The position numbers and the translations under genes are program-made. Shown here one piece after another: positions 1 to 6,479 of a stretch of 15,564 nucleotides of DNA; the stretch's first letter is position 1; every line of letters begins with the position of its first letter. The notes below the pieces were generated by a model. The model was not told the origin of the DNA. It saw only the letters and a list, made by a program, of their open reading frames with translations, and did not search any database. Origin of the DNA: JBBQHX01 sp035306065 (GTDB lineage: Bacteria > Gemmatimonadota > Gemmatimonadetes > Gemmatimonadales > Gemmatimonadaceae). Location: contig DATGOL010000053.1 in assembly GCA_035306065.1 (NCBI GenBank), forward strand, positions 1 through 15,564, given 5' to 3'.

Positions 1-128
1 AAGTCCTCATTCGGAAGGTTGGCACCGGCCGCAATGCCGATCCGGAGCCCTGTGCCGGCCTGCGCCTGTGCAGACAGCGGCAGACAAGCCAGCATGACCG
101 CAACGGCGGCCAGTTGTGATCGACGCAT
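1..128 (-). CDS. Exported protein, N-terminal fragment (partial at left edge)
   Basis: The visible 42 residues start MRRSQLAAVAVMLACLPL and read as a Sec signal peptide: two arginines, a hydrophobic core of about 14 residues, and an Ala-x-Ala type cleavage region (SAQAQA) near residues 20-24. The mature start (GTGLRIGIAAGANLP) alternates small and hydrophobic residues, as in the first strand of outer-membrane beta-barrel proteins, but this is too short to assign a family. The ATG at 128-126 is chosen because GAGGTG (139-134) lies 5 nt upstream, a good ribosome binding site. The gene diverges from blaI, so the two share the 129-384 control region. The stop codon and the rest of the protein lie outside the window. 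Confidence 0.75.
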   Translation of the reverse strand, partial: MRRSQLAAVAVMLACLPLSAQAQAGTGLRIGIAAGANLPNED

Positions 129-216
129 ACGCACACCTCACTCGAGCCTTGCAGTGGACGGCGGAGTTGCGCGTCCACCGGGCAGCAGTAGCAGGGTGCG
201 CGCCCGTGGCGGCGGA

Positions 217-238
217 TGCGCACCGTATCCGGTGCGCA
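217..238. repeat. 22-bp perfect palindrome (9-bp arms, 4-nt loop)
   Basis: The arm TGCGCACCG (217-225) and its exact reverse complement CGGTGCGCA (230-238) flank TATC. It lies in the non-coding region between the divergent exported-protein gene and blaI. It could be a regulator operator or an RNA hairpin; no T-tract follows on either strand, so an intrinsic terminator is unlikely. Confidence 0.6.
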
Positions 239-315
239 GAATGCAAGCCCAGGAGGCAGGATGCGGGAGCCGGGAACGTGCAGGACGCCCCGGCAGATGT
301 CGGAACCGAGGTCTG

Positions 316-333
316 CAACTAAAAAACTAGTTG
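316..333. promoter_or_regulatory. Putative BlaI operator 1
   Basis: CAACTA (316-321) and its exact reverse complement TAGTTG (328-333) are separated by six bases, giving the core ACTA-N6-TAGT. This matches the outer bases of the known BlaI/MecI operator (ACTACA-NN-TGTAGT). It overlaps the start of the TTGACA hexamer at 331-336, so a bound repressor would block RNA polymerase. Autorepression is the norm in this family. Confidence 0.6.
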
Positions 334-368
334 ACAATTGACGCACCGGATGCCATGTTAACTATAAC
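331..368 (+). promoter_or_regulatory. Putative blaI promoter
   Basis: A perfect -35 hexamer TTGACA lies at 331-336 and a second, TTGACG, at 338-343. The best -10 match is TATAAC (363-368), 19 bp from the second hexamer. For the first hexamer only weak -10 candidates exist near 354-361. The exact pairing is uncertain, but both operator-like dyads fall on it. Confidence 0.4.
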
Positions 369-374
369 TCTAGT
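361..374. promoter_or_regulatory. Putative BlaI operator 2
   Basis: ACTA (361-364) and TAGT (371-374) repeat the ACTA-N6-TAGT layout of operator 1 with the same six-base spacer. The two dyad centres are 43 bp apart, about four helical turns, so bound dimers would lie on the same face of the DNA. It abuts the blaI ribosome binding site (375-379) and covers the TATAAC element at 363-368. Confidence 0.5.
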
Positions 375-384
375 AGGAGCTACC

Positions 385-774
385 TTGAACGTCGCATTCA
401 CCGACCGCGAGCTCGACGTAATGAGCGTGCTCTGGCAGCGCGGACCATCCACCGTGGCCGAGGTTCGAGCCGAGCTGTCGGCGAGCCTGGCGTATACCAC
501 TGTGCTCACCGTGCTCCGCACGCTTGAGGACAAGGGCTACGCCGGCCACGAGGAGGAGGGCAAGGCGTACCGCTACCACGCGCTGGTCGCGCGTGAGACG
601 GCGGGTGCCAGTGCCATCCGGCGTCTCATGTCCACCGTGTTCCTGGGTCAGCCGGAACTGCTGCTCACGCAGCTCGTGGAGCAGCGGGCGCTGCCGGACT
701 CCGAACTTGCCCGTTTGCGTGCGCTGCTGGACGAGCGAATCCGGATTAGCGAGGAGGAGGAGAGCGAGCCGTGA
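385..774 (+). CDS. blaI: BlaI/MecI/CopY-family transcriptional repressor
   Basis: This winged-helix repressor should bind the operators upstream as a dimer and be inactivated by proteolysis when the partner M56 protease senses its signal. Family hallmarks are clear near the N-terminus: FTDRELDVMSVLW, then GPSTVAEVRAEL, then LAYTTVLTVLRTLEDKGY (recognition helix and wing) and an AYRYHAL segment. The C-terminal half (STVFLGQPELLLTQLVEQ) is the helical dimerisation region. I chose the TTG at 385 because AGGAG (375-379) sits 5 nt upstream and the family motif follows at once. An in-frame TTG at 331 would add 18 residues, but it lies inside the -35 hexamer. At 129 residues the length is normal. 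The TGA overlaps the GTG of the next gene. The inducer is unknown and need not be a beta-lactam. Confidence 0.88.
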   Translation: MNVAFTDRELDVMSVLWQRGPSTVAEVRAELSASLAYTTVLTVLRTLEDKGYAGHEEEGKAYRYHALVARETAGASAIRRLMSTVFLGQPELLLTQLVEQRALPDSELARLRALLDERIRISEEEESEP

Positions 775-2609
775 CCGTAGCCTTCGCCATCAACCTGCTG
801 CTCGTTGGGTCAATCGGTACGCTGGCGGCGTTGTTCGGTGAGCGTGCCGCGCGCTGGTTGCGTGTTCCTTCGCGTCATGTGTGGACCGCAGCTCTCCTGT
901 TCACGATCGCGCTGCCGCTGCTCTCCTTCGCTGCCATGAGCCTGGGGCCGATTCAGGGGGCCGGCGCCAGCCTGGCAGAGAGTGCGCATGTCGCGATACT
1001 GCCTGGCGAGTTCGTTGCTGAGGACCTGGCTGCCTCCACGCTGATCCCTGATCTTGTTCTGCCTGCCTGGGTGCTGGAGGTTGATTCCCTCGTGCTGGCG
1101 CTGTGGTGCGTGGCGGTGCTGGTGGCGCTCGTGAGGCTCGGGTCGGCGCACTGGCGGCTTCGCAGGCAGAGCAGGAGCTGGCCACTGGTTGACATTACCG
1201 GCTATCGCGCAAGGCTCTCGTCAGGTGTGGGGCCGGCCGTTGCTGGGGTGCTCAGGCCGGCCATCGTGATTCCCGAATGGGCGCTGGACTCGTCGTCTGC
1301 CGTCGTCAGGCTCATGCTGGCGCATGAGCGCGAACACCTGCTCGCACGAGACCCGCTTCTTCTTCTGCTCGCCGACATCGCCGTCGCGCTCGTACCATGG
1401 CATCCCGCGCTACACTGGCAGCGCAACCGCCTCAGGCTTGCCGTGGAACTGGATTGTGACGCGCGGGTTCTTCGCAAGCACCGCGACACGCGCAGGTACG
1501 CGGAGCTGTTGCTGCGAGTCGCTCAGCGACCGGCACCTGCGCACGAACAGCTGACTGCAGCGGTAGCACTCGCACCGCGCCCCTCAACCCTGGAACGGAG
1601 GATCGCCGCCATGACCGAGAATCGTTCGCGCAGTCCGCTCGCCGCACTCCTGGCGGCAAGCGCCGCGGGAGTACTTGTCATTTCCGCTTGTGAGGCGCCA
1701 CGCGCAACCGCCCCCCTGCCGGAACAGGAAGTGCCGGTTTCAGCGATGGTTGCCGAGCTGCGCAGGGTGGAGCCGGATTCGTCTGTCGTCGTTATGCGGG
1801 CACAGGGCCTGACCGTGCCGGAACGGGACACCTTGCGCCTGGTCGCGCTGCGCGGGGTGGAAGTGCGTGACTCCATTTCCGCGCTTCAGCGGCGCGGCGA
1901 ACTCGACACCGAGAAGCCGGTTGTGGCCCTTTACGTAGTGGACGGCGTGATAGTGAAGGGCGTGGACGAGATCTCCCGACTCTCCATTGCGCCGGACAAG
2001 ATCGAGTCGGTGGAAGTGCTGAAGGGTGCGGCCGCCACGAGCGTTTACGGTGCTGAGGCGGCAGGAGGCGTGGTGGCGATTCGCCTGAAGGAAGCTGAGT
2101 ACAAACATATGCCTGCTCCTCATGGCGTGGCTGTGGCGCCCTCCGCGACAGTAGCGCCAACCGGCATTGCCCGGCCTGCCGCTCCCGCGGCCTTGTCCGT
2201 GACTCGCAGTGAGGGCAGACCGGTACCCGCTGCATCATCGGCATCCAGTGCCACCGTGATTCGCGGCGATAGCATCTCTATCAGCAGGGGATCGGTAACC
2301 GGAAATCAGATTCGCATCATCGAGGGTTCAACGGCTACGGTCTCCGGCGAAAGCCTCACGATCATCGAGGGCTCGAAGGCCTCGGTTTCAGGCGAAGGCG
2401 TTAGCATCAGTACCGGTTCGCCGGCATCACGAAGCGGCCCGCTGATCATCGTGGACGGAATCGTTTACACGGATCCAGACGGCCTGCAGTCACTATCGCC
2501 GGATCGCATCAAGTCTGTGGAAGTGATCAAGGGTGATGCTGGCGTCAGGTTGTACGGAAGCCGAGCTGTAAACGGAGTGATAGTTGTAACAACAAAGGGC
2601 GGGAAGTGA
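771..2609 (+). CDS. M56 (BlaR1-type) membrane metallopeptidase fused to two TonB-receptor plug motifs
   Basis: This 612-residue protein should be the signal-responsive protease that cleaves BlaI. Residues 1-135 hold hydrophobic segments typical of M56 proteins (about 1-22, 37-58 and 108-124). The zinc site HEREH is at 185-189, with a likely third ligand Glu226 in AVELDCD. Another membrane segment follows at about 288-306 and ends in a VISAC motif. In place of a penicillin-binding sensor, the C-terminal half carries two copies of the SusC/RagA plug signature: residues 384-443 (VVDGVIV, SVEVLKGAAATSVYG, GGVVAIR) and 556-612 (IIVDGIVY, SVEVIKGDAGVRLYG, NGVIVVTTKGG). Between them lies a beta-strand-like repeat (about 502-555). 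The GTG start overlaps the blaI stop as GTGA behind a GAGGAGGAGG-like binding site. The peptidase call is firm; the function of the plug motifs is unknown. Confidence 0.85.
   Translation: MTVAFAINLLLVGSIGTLAALFGERAARWLRVPSRHVWTAALLFTIALPLLSFAAMSLGPIQGAGASLAESAHVAILPGEFVAEDLAASTLIPDLVLPAWVLEVDSLVLALWCVAVLVALVRLGSAHWRLRRQSRSWPLVDITGYRARLSSGVGPAVAGVLRPAIVIPEWALDSSSAVVRLMLAHEREHLLARDPLLLLLADIAVALVPWHPALHWQRNRLRLAVELDCDARVLRKHRDTRRYAELLLRVAQRPAPAHEQLTAAVALAPRPSTLERRIAAMTENRSRSPLAALLAASAAGVLVISACEAPRATAPLPEQEVPVSAMVAELRRVEPDSSVVVMRAQGLTVPERDTLRLVALRGVEVRDSISALQRRGELDTEKPVVALYVVDGVIVKGVDEISRLSIAPDKIESVEVLKGAAATSVYGAEAAGGVVAIRLKEAEYKHMPAPHGVAVAPSATVAPTGIARPAAPAALSVTRSEGRPVPAASSASSATVIRGDSISISRGSVTGNQIRIIEGSTATVSGESLTIIEGSKASVSGEGVSISTGSPASRSGPLIIVDGIVYTDPDGLQSLSPDRIKSVEVIKGDAGVRLYGSRAVNGVIVVTTKGGK
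2310..2399 (+). repeat. Two 45-bp tandem repeats inside the M56/plug gene
   Basis: Units 2310-2354 and 2355-2399 encode 15-residue repeats with the pattern (I/L)xIIEGSxAxVSGEx (residues 514-528 and 529-543). Weaker copies precede (ISISRGSVTGNQ) and follow (VSISTGSPASRS). The DNA units are also very similar, which suggests recent duplication. The strand-turn pattern suits a small beta-helix or a spacer between the two plug motifs. Confidence 0.75.
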
Positions 2610-3844
2610 GGCTCATTGGCTGCCTTGTCGCCCTGCCTGCACTGACACTCAGCGCATGCGGAGGCACAAGCGACGCCTCCTCGACCGCTGTCGTTCGCGA
2701 CAGCGCCGGCATAACGATTGTCGAGAATGCAGCACCTGCGTGGGGTGAAGGAGAAGGGTTTACGTCCGGCGGGGATCCGCTCGTTGACATCGGGATGCTT
2801 GATGGTCCTGCGGAGTACCAGCTGTTCAGGGCTGCCGATGCCGTACGCCTCTCGGATGGCCGCATCGTGATCGCGAACGGTGGCACCAGCGAGCTACGCT
2901 ACTACGATGAGAGCGGAGTTCACATCAGGAGTGTGGGCCGGCAGGGCGCGGGACCCGGTGAGTTCCAGGGCATCAGCTGGATTGACGTAGCGGGCAATGA
3001 TTCACTGCTCGCATACGACTCACAGTTGCGCCGCATATCACTGTTCGACCCCAGCGGAACCTTTGTAGACAGTCGCACAGTTCAGTCCCTCACCAGCGAA
3101 GGTGCGCAGAATGTGGTTGCGCGCTTCGCAGACGGCACCTTTCTGCTGCAGGGAATTGTCCAGCTAGACCCAACGAATATTCGCACAGGGCTCCATCGGT
3201 TTCCATCCGTGCTGAGCCGGTCCGTTCCCGGCGATTCGTCAGGTGCGGCCGTAGATTCGCTCGGCGTCTACCCAGGTATGGAGAGCATGGTCATCATTGG
3301 CGACAATTCCATAGGAATCATGCGCGGTGGATTCATGCGCCGACTGGAGCTGCAGGCAGGTGACAGCGCCTTTGTTGCGGGAACGCAAAACGCCTACGAG
3401 GTGGAAGTACGCCCGATATCGGGAGCGCCGCGCATGCTCATTCGGTGGAACGGCGGCGACCTGGCACTCACGCCTGACGTGATCAGCCGCTACAGGGAGC
3501 AGCAACTCGAGCGAGCCACCGATCGTGATGAGCGAGCCGCGACGCAGAGAAGGCTGGATGAAATGACATACCCAGACGCGATCCCCGCATACGGCTCACT
3601 GATTCTCGATGCGCTCGGCAACATCTGGGTTCAGGAGTTCCAGAGGGACGACGAGACTGAGAACCGCTGGAACGTGTTCGACCCTAACGGTCGAATGCTG
3701 GGCGGGGTGGTGCTGCCTCAAGGTTTGAAGGTGTACCAGATTGGCGAGGACTTCGTGCTGGGCCAGTGGACGGACGATCTGGACGTGGAGCACGTGAGGG
3801 CGCACAGATTGGTTAGGGGTGAGGGGTTACGGGTTACGGGTTAG
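2606..3844 (+). CDS. Six-bladed beta-propeller lipoprotein
   Basis: This is a predicted envelope lipoprotein of 412 residues. The first 18 residues form a lipoprotein signal with lipobox LSAC (Cys18), followed by GGTSDASS. The body shows beta-propeller features: RLSDGRIVIANGGTSELRYYDESG, then VGRQGAGPGEFQ near residues 110-122, LLAYDSQLRRISLFDPSG, and a late blade ending LDALGNIWVQEF. The GRxGxGPGEF motif is typical of six-bladed (NHL/TolB-like) propellers of the 6-bladed beta-propeller family. The GTG start overlaps the stop of the M56 gene as GTGA, which places it third in the blaI operon. It may bind a ligand or another envelope protein; no enzyme motif is seen. Its last residues (about LVRGEGLRVTG) are encoded by a 7-nt repeat, so the original C-terminus may have been changed by repeat growth. 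Confidence 0.85.
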   Translation: MRLIGCLVALPALTLSACGGTSDASSTAVVRDSAGITIVENAAPAWGEGEGFTSGGDPLVDIGMLDGPAEYQLFRAADAVRLSDGRIVIANGGTSELRYYDESGVHIRSVGRQGAGPGEFQGISWIDVAGNDSLLAYDSQLRRISLFDPSGTFVDSRTVQSLTSEGAQNVVARFADGTFLLQGIVQLDPTNIRTGLHRFPSVLSRSVPGDSSGAAVDSLGVYPGMESMVIIGDNSIGIMRGGFMRRLELQAGDSAFVAGTQNAYEVEVRPISGAPRMLIRWNGGDLALTPDVISRYREQQLERATDRDERAATQRRLDEMTYPDAIPAYGSLILDALGNIWVQEFQRDDETENRWNVFDPNGRMLGGVVLPQGLKVYQIGEDFVLGQWTDDLDVEHVRAHRLVRGEGLRVTG

Positions 3845-3859
3845 GGGTTACGGGCTGAG
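3811..3859. repeat. Seven-unit 7-nt G-rich repeat (telomere-like)
   Basis: An exact 7-base period runs for seven units: GGTTAGG, GGTGAGG, GGTTACG, GGTTACG, GGTTAGG, GGTTACG and GGCTGAG. It spans the 3' end and stop codon of the propeller gene and most of the 26-nt gap to the convergent GDPD gene. G-runs on the plus strand could form a G-quadruplex in DNA or mRNA. No conventional hairpin terminator is present here, so this may be what separates the two convergent operons. Confidence 0.85.
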
Positions 3860-3870
3860 GATGGTGAGAG

Positions 3871-4683
3871 CTACAGCTCGCCGCGCTCTTCCATTTCGGC
3901 TCGCAGTTCGAGGATCCGCCTGACGTCATTCGTGACGATACCTGCTGCGCCGCGCTGCCAGAGTCTGCGGGCGAGATCGGGGTTGTCTACGGTCCATACG
4001 TGAACCGAGGCGCCTAGTCGTGAGGCGGCGCGGATGAAGGTACTTGTTGGCACATCGAGCCCGTGCCAGCGATCGGGAACGGCCAGCAGGCCGTATGCAC
4101 TCGCGGGTAGCGGCGCTCGCAGCAGGGAGCCGAAGTAGAGCCGCGCGATGTCGCGGCCACTCGCGCCGCACCTGAACGGACGCTGGCGGAAGGCGGTGAG
4201 GGCCGAATGGTGTGCGGAAGCGGGAACAACGCGATCCGCGGCGCCATGTCGCATGACGACGCGTTCGAGCGCCTGCGTCGCCGCCGGCGTCTTTACCTCT
4301 ACCAGAAGCGGAATATCCGGGATCATCTCGAGCACTTCAGCCAGCGTCGGCACGTAGACGCCGCGATCACGGTACGGGAATGTTCGGCCGCCATCCGGAG
4401 TGAAGTGGTAGCCCGCATCCGTGTTCCGAAGCTGCGAGACAGTCATGGCAGCCACAGCACCCGACGCGCCAGTCGTACGTTCGAGAGTCGGGTCGTGCAG
4501 CACCACAACCTGGCCGTCGGCAGTCAGCCTGACGTCAAGCTCCAGCGCATCGGCTCCAAGCTCCACCGCCAGCTGGAATGAGGGAAGGGTGTTCTCCGGT
4601 GCCTCACTACTCGCCCCGCGATGCCCGATCACGAGCTTGCGGTCAGGACGCAGCAGGAAGTCCGCCGGCCCGTCGTGCCTCAC
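3871..4683 (-). CDS. Glycerophosphodiester phosphodiesterase family protein
   Basis: This TIM-barrel hydrolase should split glycerophosphodiesters into glycerol 3-phosphate and an alcohol. Active-site motifs are all present: HRG at 21-23, ENT at 30-32, ELDV with Glu48 and Asp50 as metal ligands, HD at 63-64, and EVK at 129-131. The C-terminal VHVWTVDNPDLARRLWQRGAAGIVTND is the usual end of the barrel. At 270 residues it is a full-length single-domain enzyme. I see no signal peptide, so it is probably cytoplasmic. The GTG start at 4683 overlaps the permease stop as GTGA, making it the last gene of the minus-strand operon. The link to an exporter hints at lipid or head-group turnover, but the substrate is unknown. 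Confidence 0.92.
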   Translation of the reverse strand: MRHDGPADFLLRPDRKLVIGHRGASSEAPENTLPSFQLAVELGADALELDVRLTADGQVVVLHDPTLERTTGASGAVAAMTVSQLRNTDAGYHFTPDGGRTFPYRDRGVYVPTLAEVLEMIPDIPLLVEVKTPAATQALERVVMRHGAADRVVPASAHHSALTAFRQRPFRCGASGRDIARLYFGSLLRAPLPASAYGLLAVPDRWHGLDVPTSTFIRAASRLGASVHVWTVDNPDLARRLWQRGAAGIVTNDVRRILELRAEMEERGEL

Positions 4684-6479
4684 GCCGACCCGGCCGCACC
4701 GGGTTCCGTTCGCTCGAGCACCTCACCCAGCCACTGCGAAAGCATTAATGCCTCAGCCAGCGCAAAGGGAATTGCAGCGGCCACTGCCAGCGGCCAGCGC
4801 CAGGGGCCGAGTGCGTCGCTGGTGAAGTATGCAACGGCAACCGCGGCCGCGCCGGGCAGCAGCAGGAGAACGAGTAGAAGCGCAAGCGTGGCAAACAGGG
4901 TGAGATACAGCTGACCCATCGCCTCCAGCCCGCCCGGGCGCTCGGGTCCGAGGTGAACCCACGCAGGAAACAGAAGCGACGCTCCGTTGTGCACGAGCGA
5001 TGCAAGCAGGTTCAGCACCGGCAGGCCAATCACCGCCGTAACCACCATCGCAAACACCGACGAATAGCCGAATTCTTCGAAAAGCGTAGGCGCCGCCGCG
5101 CTGAATGCAGCGAGCGCTGCCAGCAGCTGCAGTATGGAAAGTGCCAGTGCAGACGACAGGGCCGAAGTGCTCACGATCGAGGACCCTTCCACGGGCCAGG
5201 ACTTTAGAAGTTCCAGCCGCGTGAGGTCGCGCCTGAGGTCATTGCGAACCCAGTTGGGGCCAGCGGCAATGGTGACGATCAGCCAGGTGGCAAGGCCGAG
5301 CGCTGCGATGTCGCGAATGTTGGACGGCATGGCGTTGCCGAAAAGCGCGAACCCCAGCGCAATGAGCGGAAAGGCGACTACCGGAACTGCGAGTCGTTCG
5401 GTTCGTGCGGCAGCGAGCATGTTCTTCCAGAGCAGTGCGACCGCGGGTGCGCCGTTCGGCGCCAGCGGCAGGCGCGCGGATATGCGCCTGGCGAGCGATC
5501 CCGGGTCCGGTGCTGCGTTCATGCGGTCGCGCACCCTGGATGCTCGCCAGGCGGCTGCTCCAACGGCGGCTTCCTCGAATGCGGCATCCGCACGCACTAC
5601 CCAGAGCAGGTGTGCACCGAGCAGGAGCAGCGCCGGCAGCATGCTGCGAACCCATTCCATGGCGGTCTCCGCGTACACCGGCGCTACAGCAACGGCAGCA
5701 GGCCAGAGTGCAACGCGAGCCATGGGGGCATCGGTTGCCTCACGAATCCACGCCGACAGCCCAGAGAGCGAGGAAATGCCGCCCTCCGGCCATGTGAACA
5801 CCAGCACTCCTGCAACGGCGCCGGCGGCAATCCCGAAGAGTGTGAGCGGTATGGCCATACGTCGCAGGCCCACTCGCCCGTGTCCCACTGCGCCCAGCCG
5901 GACGAGGGTGGCGCCAAGGCGATGGAGGTGCAGCGTTGCGAGCAACAGCCAGAGCGAGAGCGGCCTGAACACCAGGTCAACACCGGTGGCGTCGCCGCGT
6001 CGCAACAGCAGGGTCCAGATTACCACGTTCAGGAAGATCGTGGCCTGCGCACGCAGCAGCTTGTACAGAACGAGTTGCCGGCGCGTGAGTGGTGCCGGGA
6101 ACAGGAAGTCCACCTCGGCCGGGGTGAACGCAAGCGCACGTCGCTCGCTTCCCACCAGCCAGTAGAATGCGGCGCCTGCGAAGGTGCCGAGTACCACCAG
6201 GCGGAACATGGTTTCGGTGGCCAGGAAGTCTGCCGGACGTCCGCTCTCGCCGGGGCCGGGGCTTGCGAACAGGGAGAAGGCCCAGAGGCCGGCGAGAGCG
6301 AGTGCGGCGAGTGCCCGTGGAGACTTGAGTCTCCTCACCTGCCTCACGAAGCGGTTGTGCGCGCTGCGGATGGTGAGGTAGGCAACAGCGCCGGCAACGT
6401 GGCCGCGGCTGGTGGCCGCGTCCGCTGGCTCGTAAGGCTGGCGTTCGAGCCCCGCCGGATTGTCAGCGGTGTCGCTCAC
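4680..6479 (-). CDS. ABC exporter permease, multi-spanning
   Basis: This is a 599-residue integral membrane protein with roughly 12 hydrophobic segments, for example ALAALALAGLWAFSLFA, FRLVVLGTFAGAAFYWLV, FPLIALGFALFG, LATWLIVTIAAGPNW and TLFATLALLLVLLLLPGAA. The segment FLFPAPLTRRQLVLYKLL after the second membrane span is typical of the putative ABC exporter permease family. The protein lies just downstream of its ATPase, with start and stop overlapping as GTGA (6476-6479), so the two probably form one transporter. The soluble N-terminal 35 residues have no recognised domain. The cargo cannot be read from the sequence; drug, lipid or peptide export are all possible. Confidence 0.85.
   Translation of the reverse strand: MSDTADNPAGLERQPYEPADAATSRGHVAGAVAYLTIRSAHNRFVRQVRRLKSPRALAALALAGLWAFSLFASPGPGESGRPADFLATETMFRLVVLGTFAGAAFYWLVGSERRALAFTPAEVDFLFPAPLTRRQLVLYKLLRAQATIFLNVVIWTLLLRRGDATGVDLVFRPLSLWLLLATLHLHRLGATLVRLGAVGHGRVGLRRMAIPLTLFGIAAGAVAGVLVFTWPEGGISSLSGLSAWIREATDAPMARVALWPAAVAVAPVYAETAMEWVRSMLPALLLLGAHLLWVVRADAAFEEAAVGAAAWRASRVRDRMNAAPDPGSLARRISARLPLAPNGAPAVALLWKNMLAAARTERLAVPVVAFPLIALGFALFGNAMPSNIRDIAALGLATWLIVTIAAGPNWVRNDLRRDLTRLELLKSWPVEGSSIVSTSALSSALALSILQLLAALAAFSAAAPTLFEEFGYSSVFAMVVTAVIGLPVLNLLASLVHNGASLLFPAWVHLGPERPGGLEAMGQLYLTLFATLALLLVLLLLPGAAAVAVAYFTSDALGPWRWPLAVAAAIPFALAEALMLSQWLGEVLERTEPGAAGSA

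Larger units (their letters stand above)
129..384. promoter_or_regulatory. Divergent intergenic control region
   Basis: These 256 bases separate the start of the minus-strand exported protein from the proposed TTG start of blaI. I see no convincing gene in them. They hold the 217-238 palindrome and, at the blaI end, an AT-rich stretch (316-374) that stands out from the GC-rich surroundings and carries the promoter and paired dyads. Confidence 0.6.

Noticed and set aside
331..384. Longer blaI from TTG 331
   Set aside because: That TTG is part of the -35 hexamer TTGACA and has no binding site, while TTG 385 has AGGAG 5 nt upstream.
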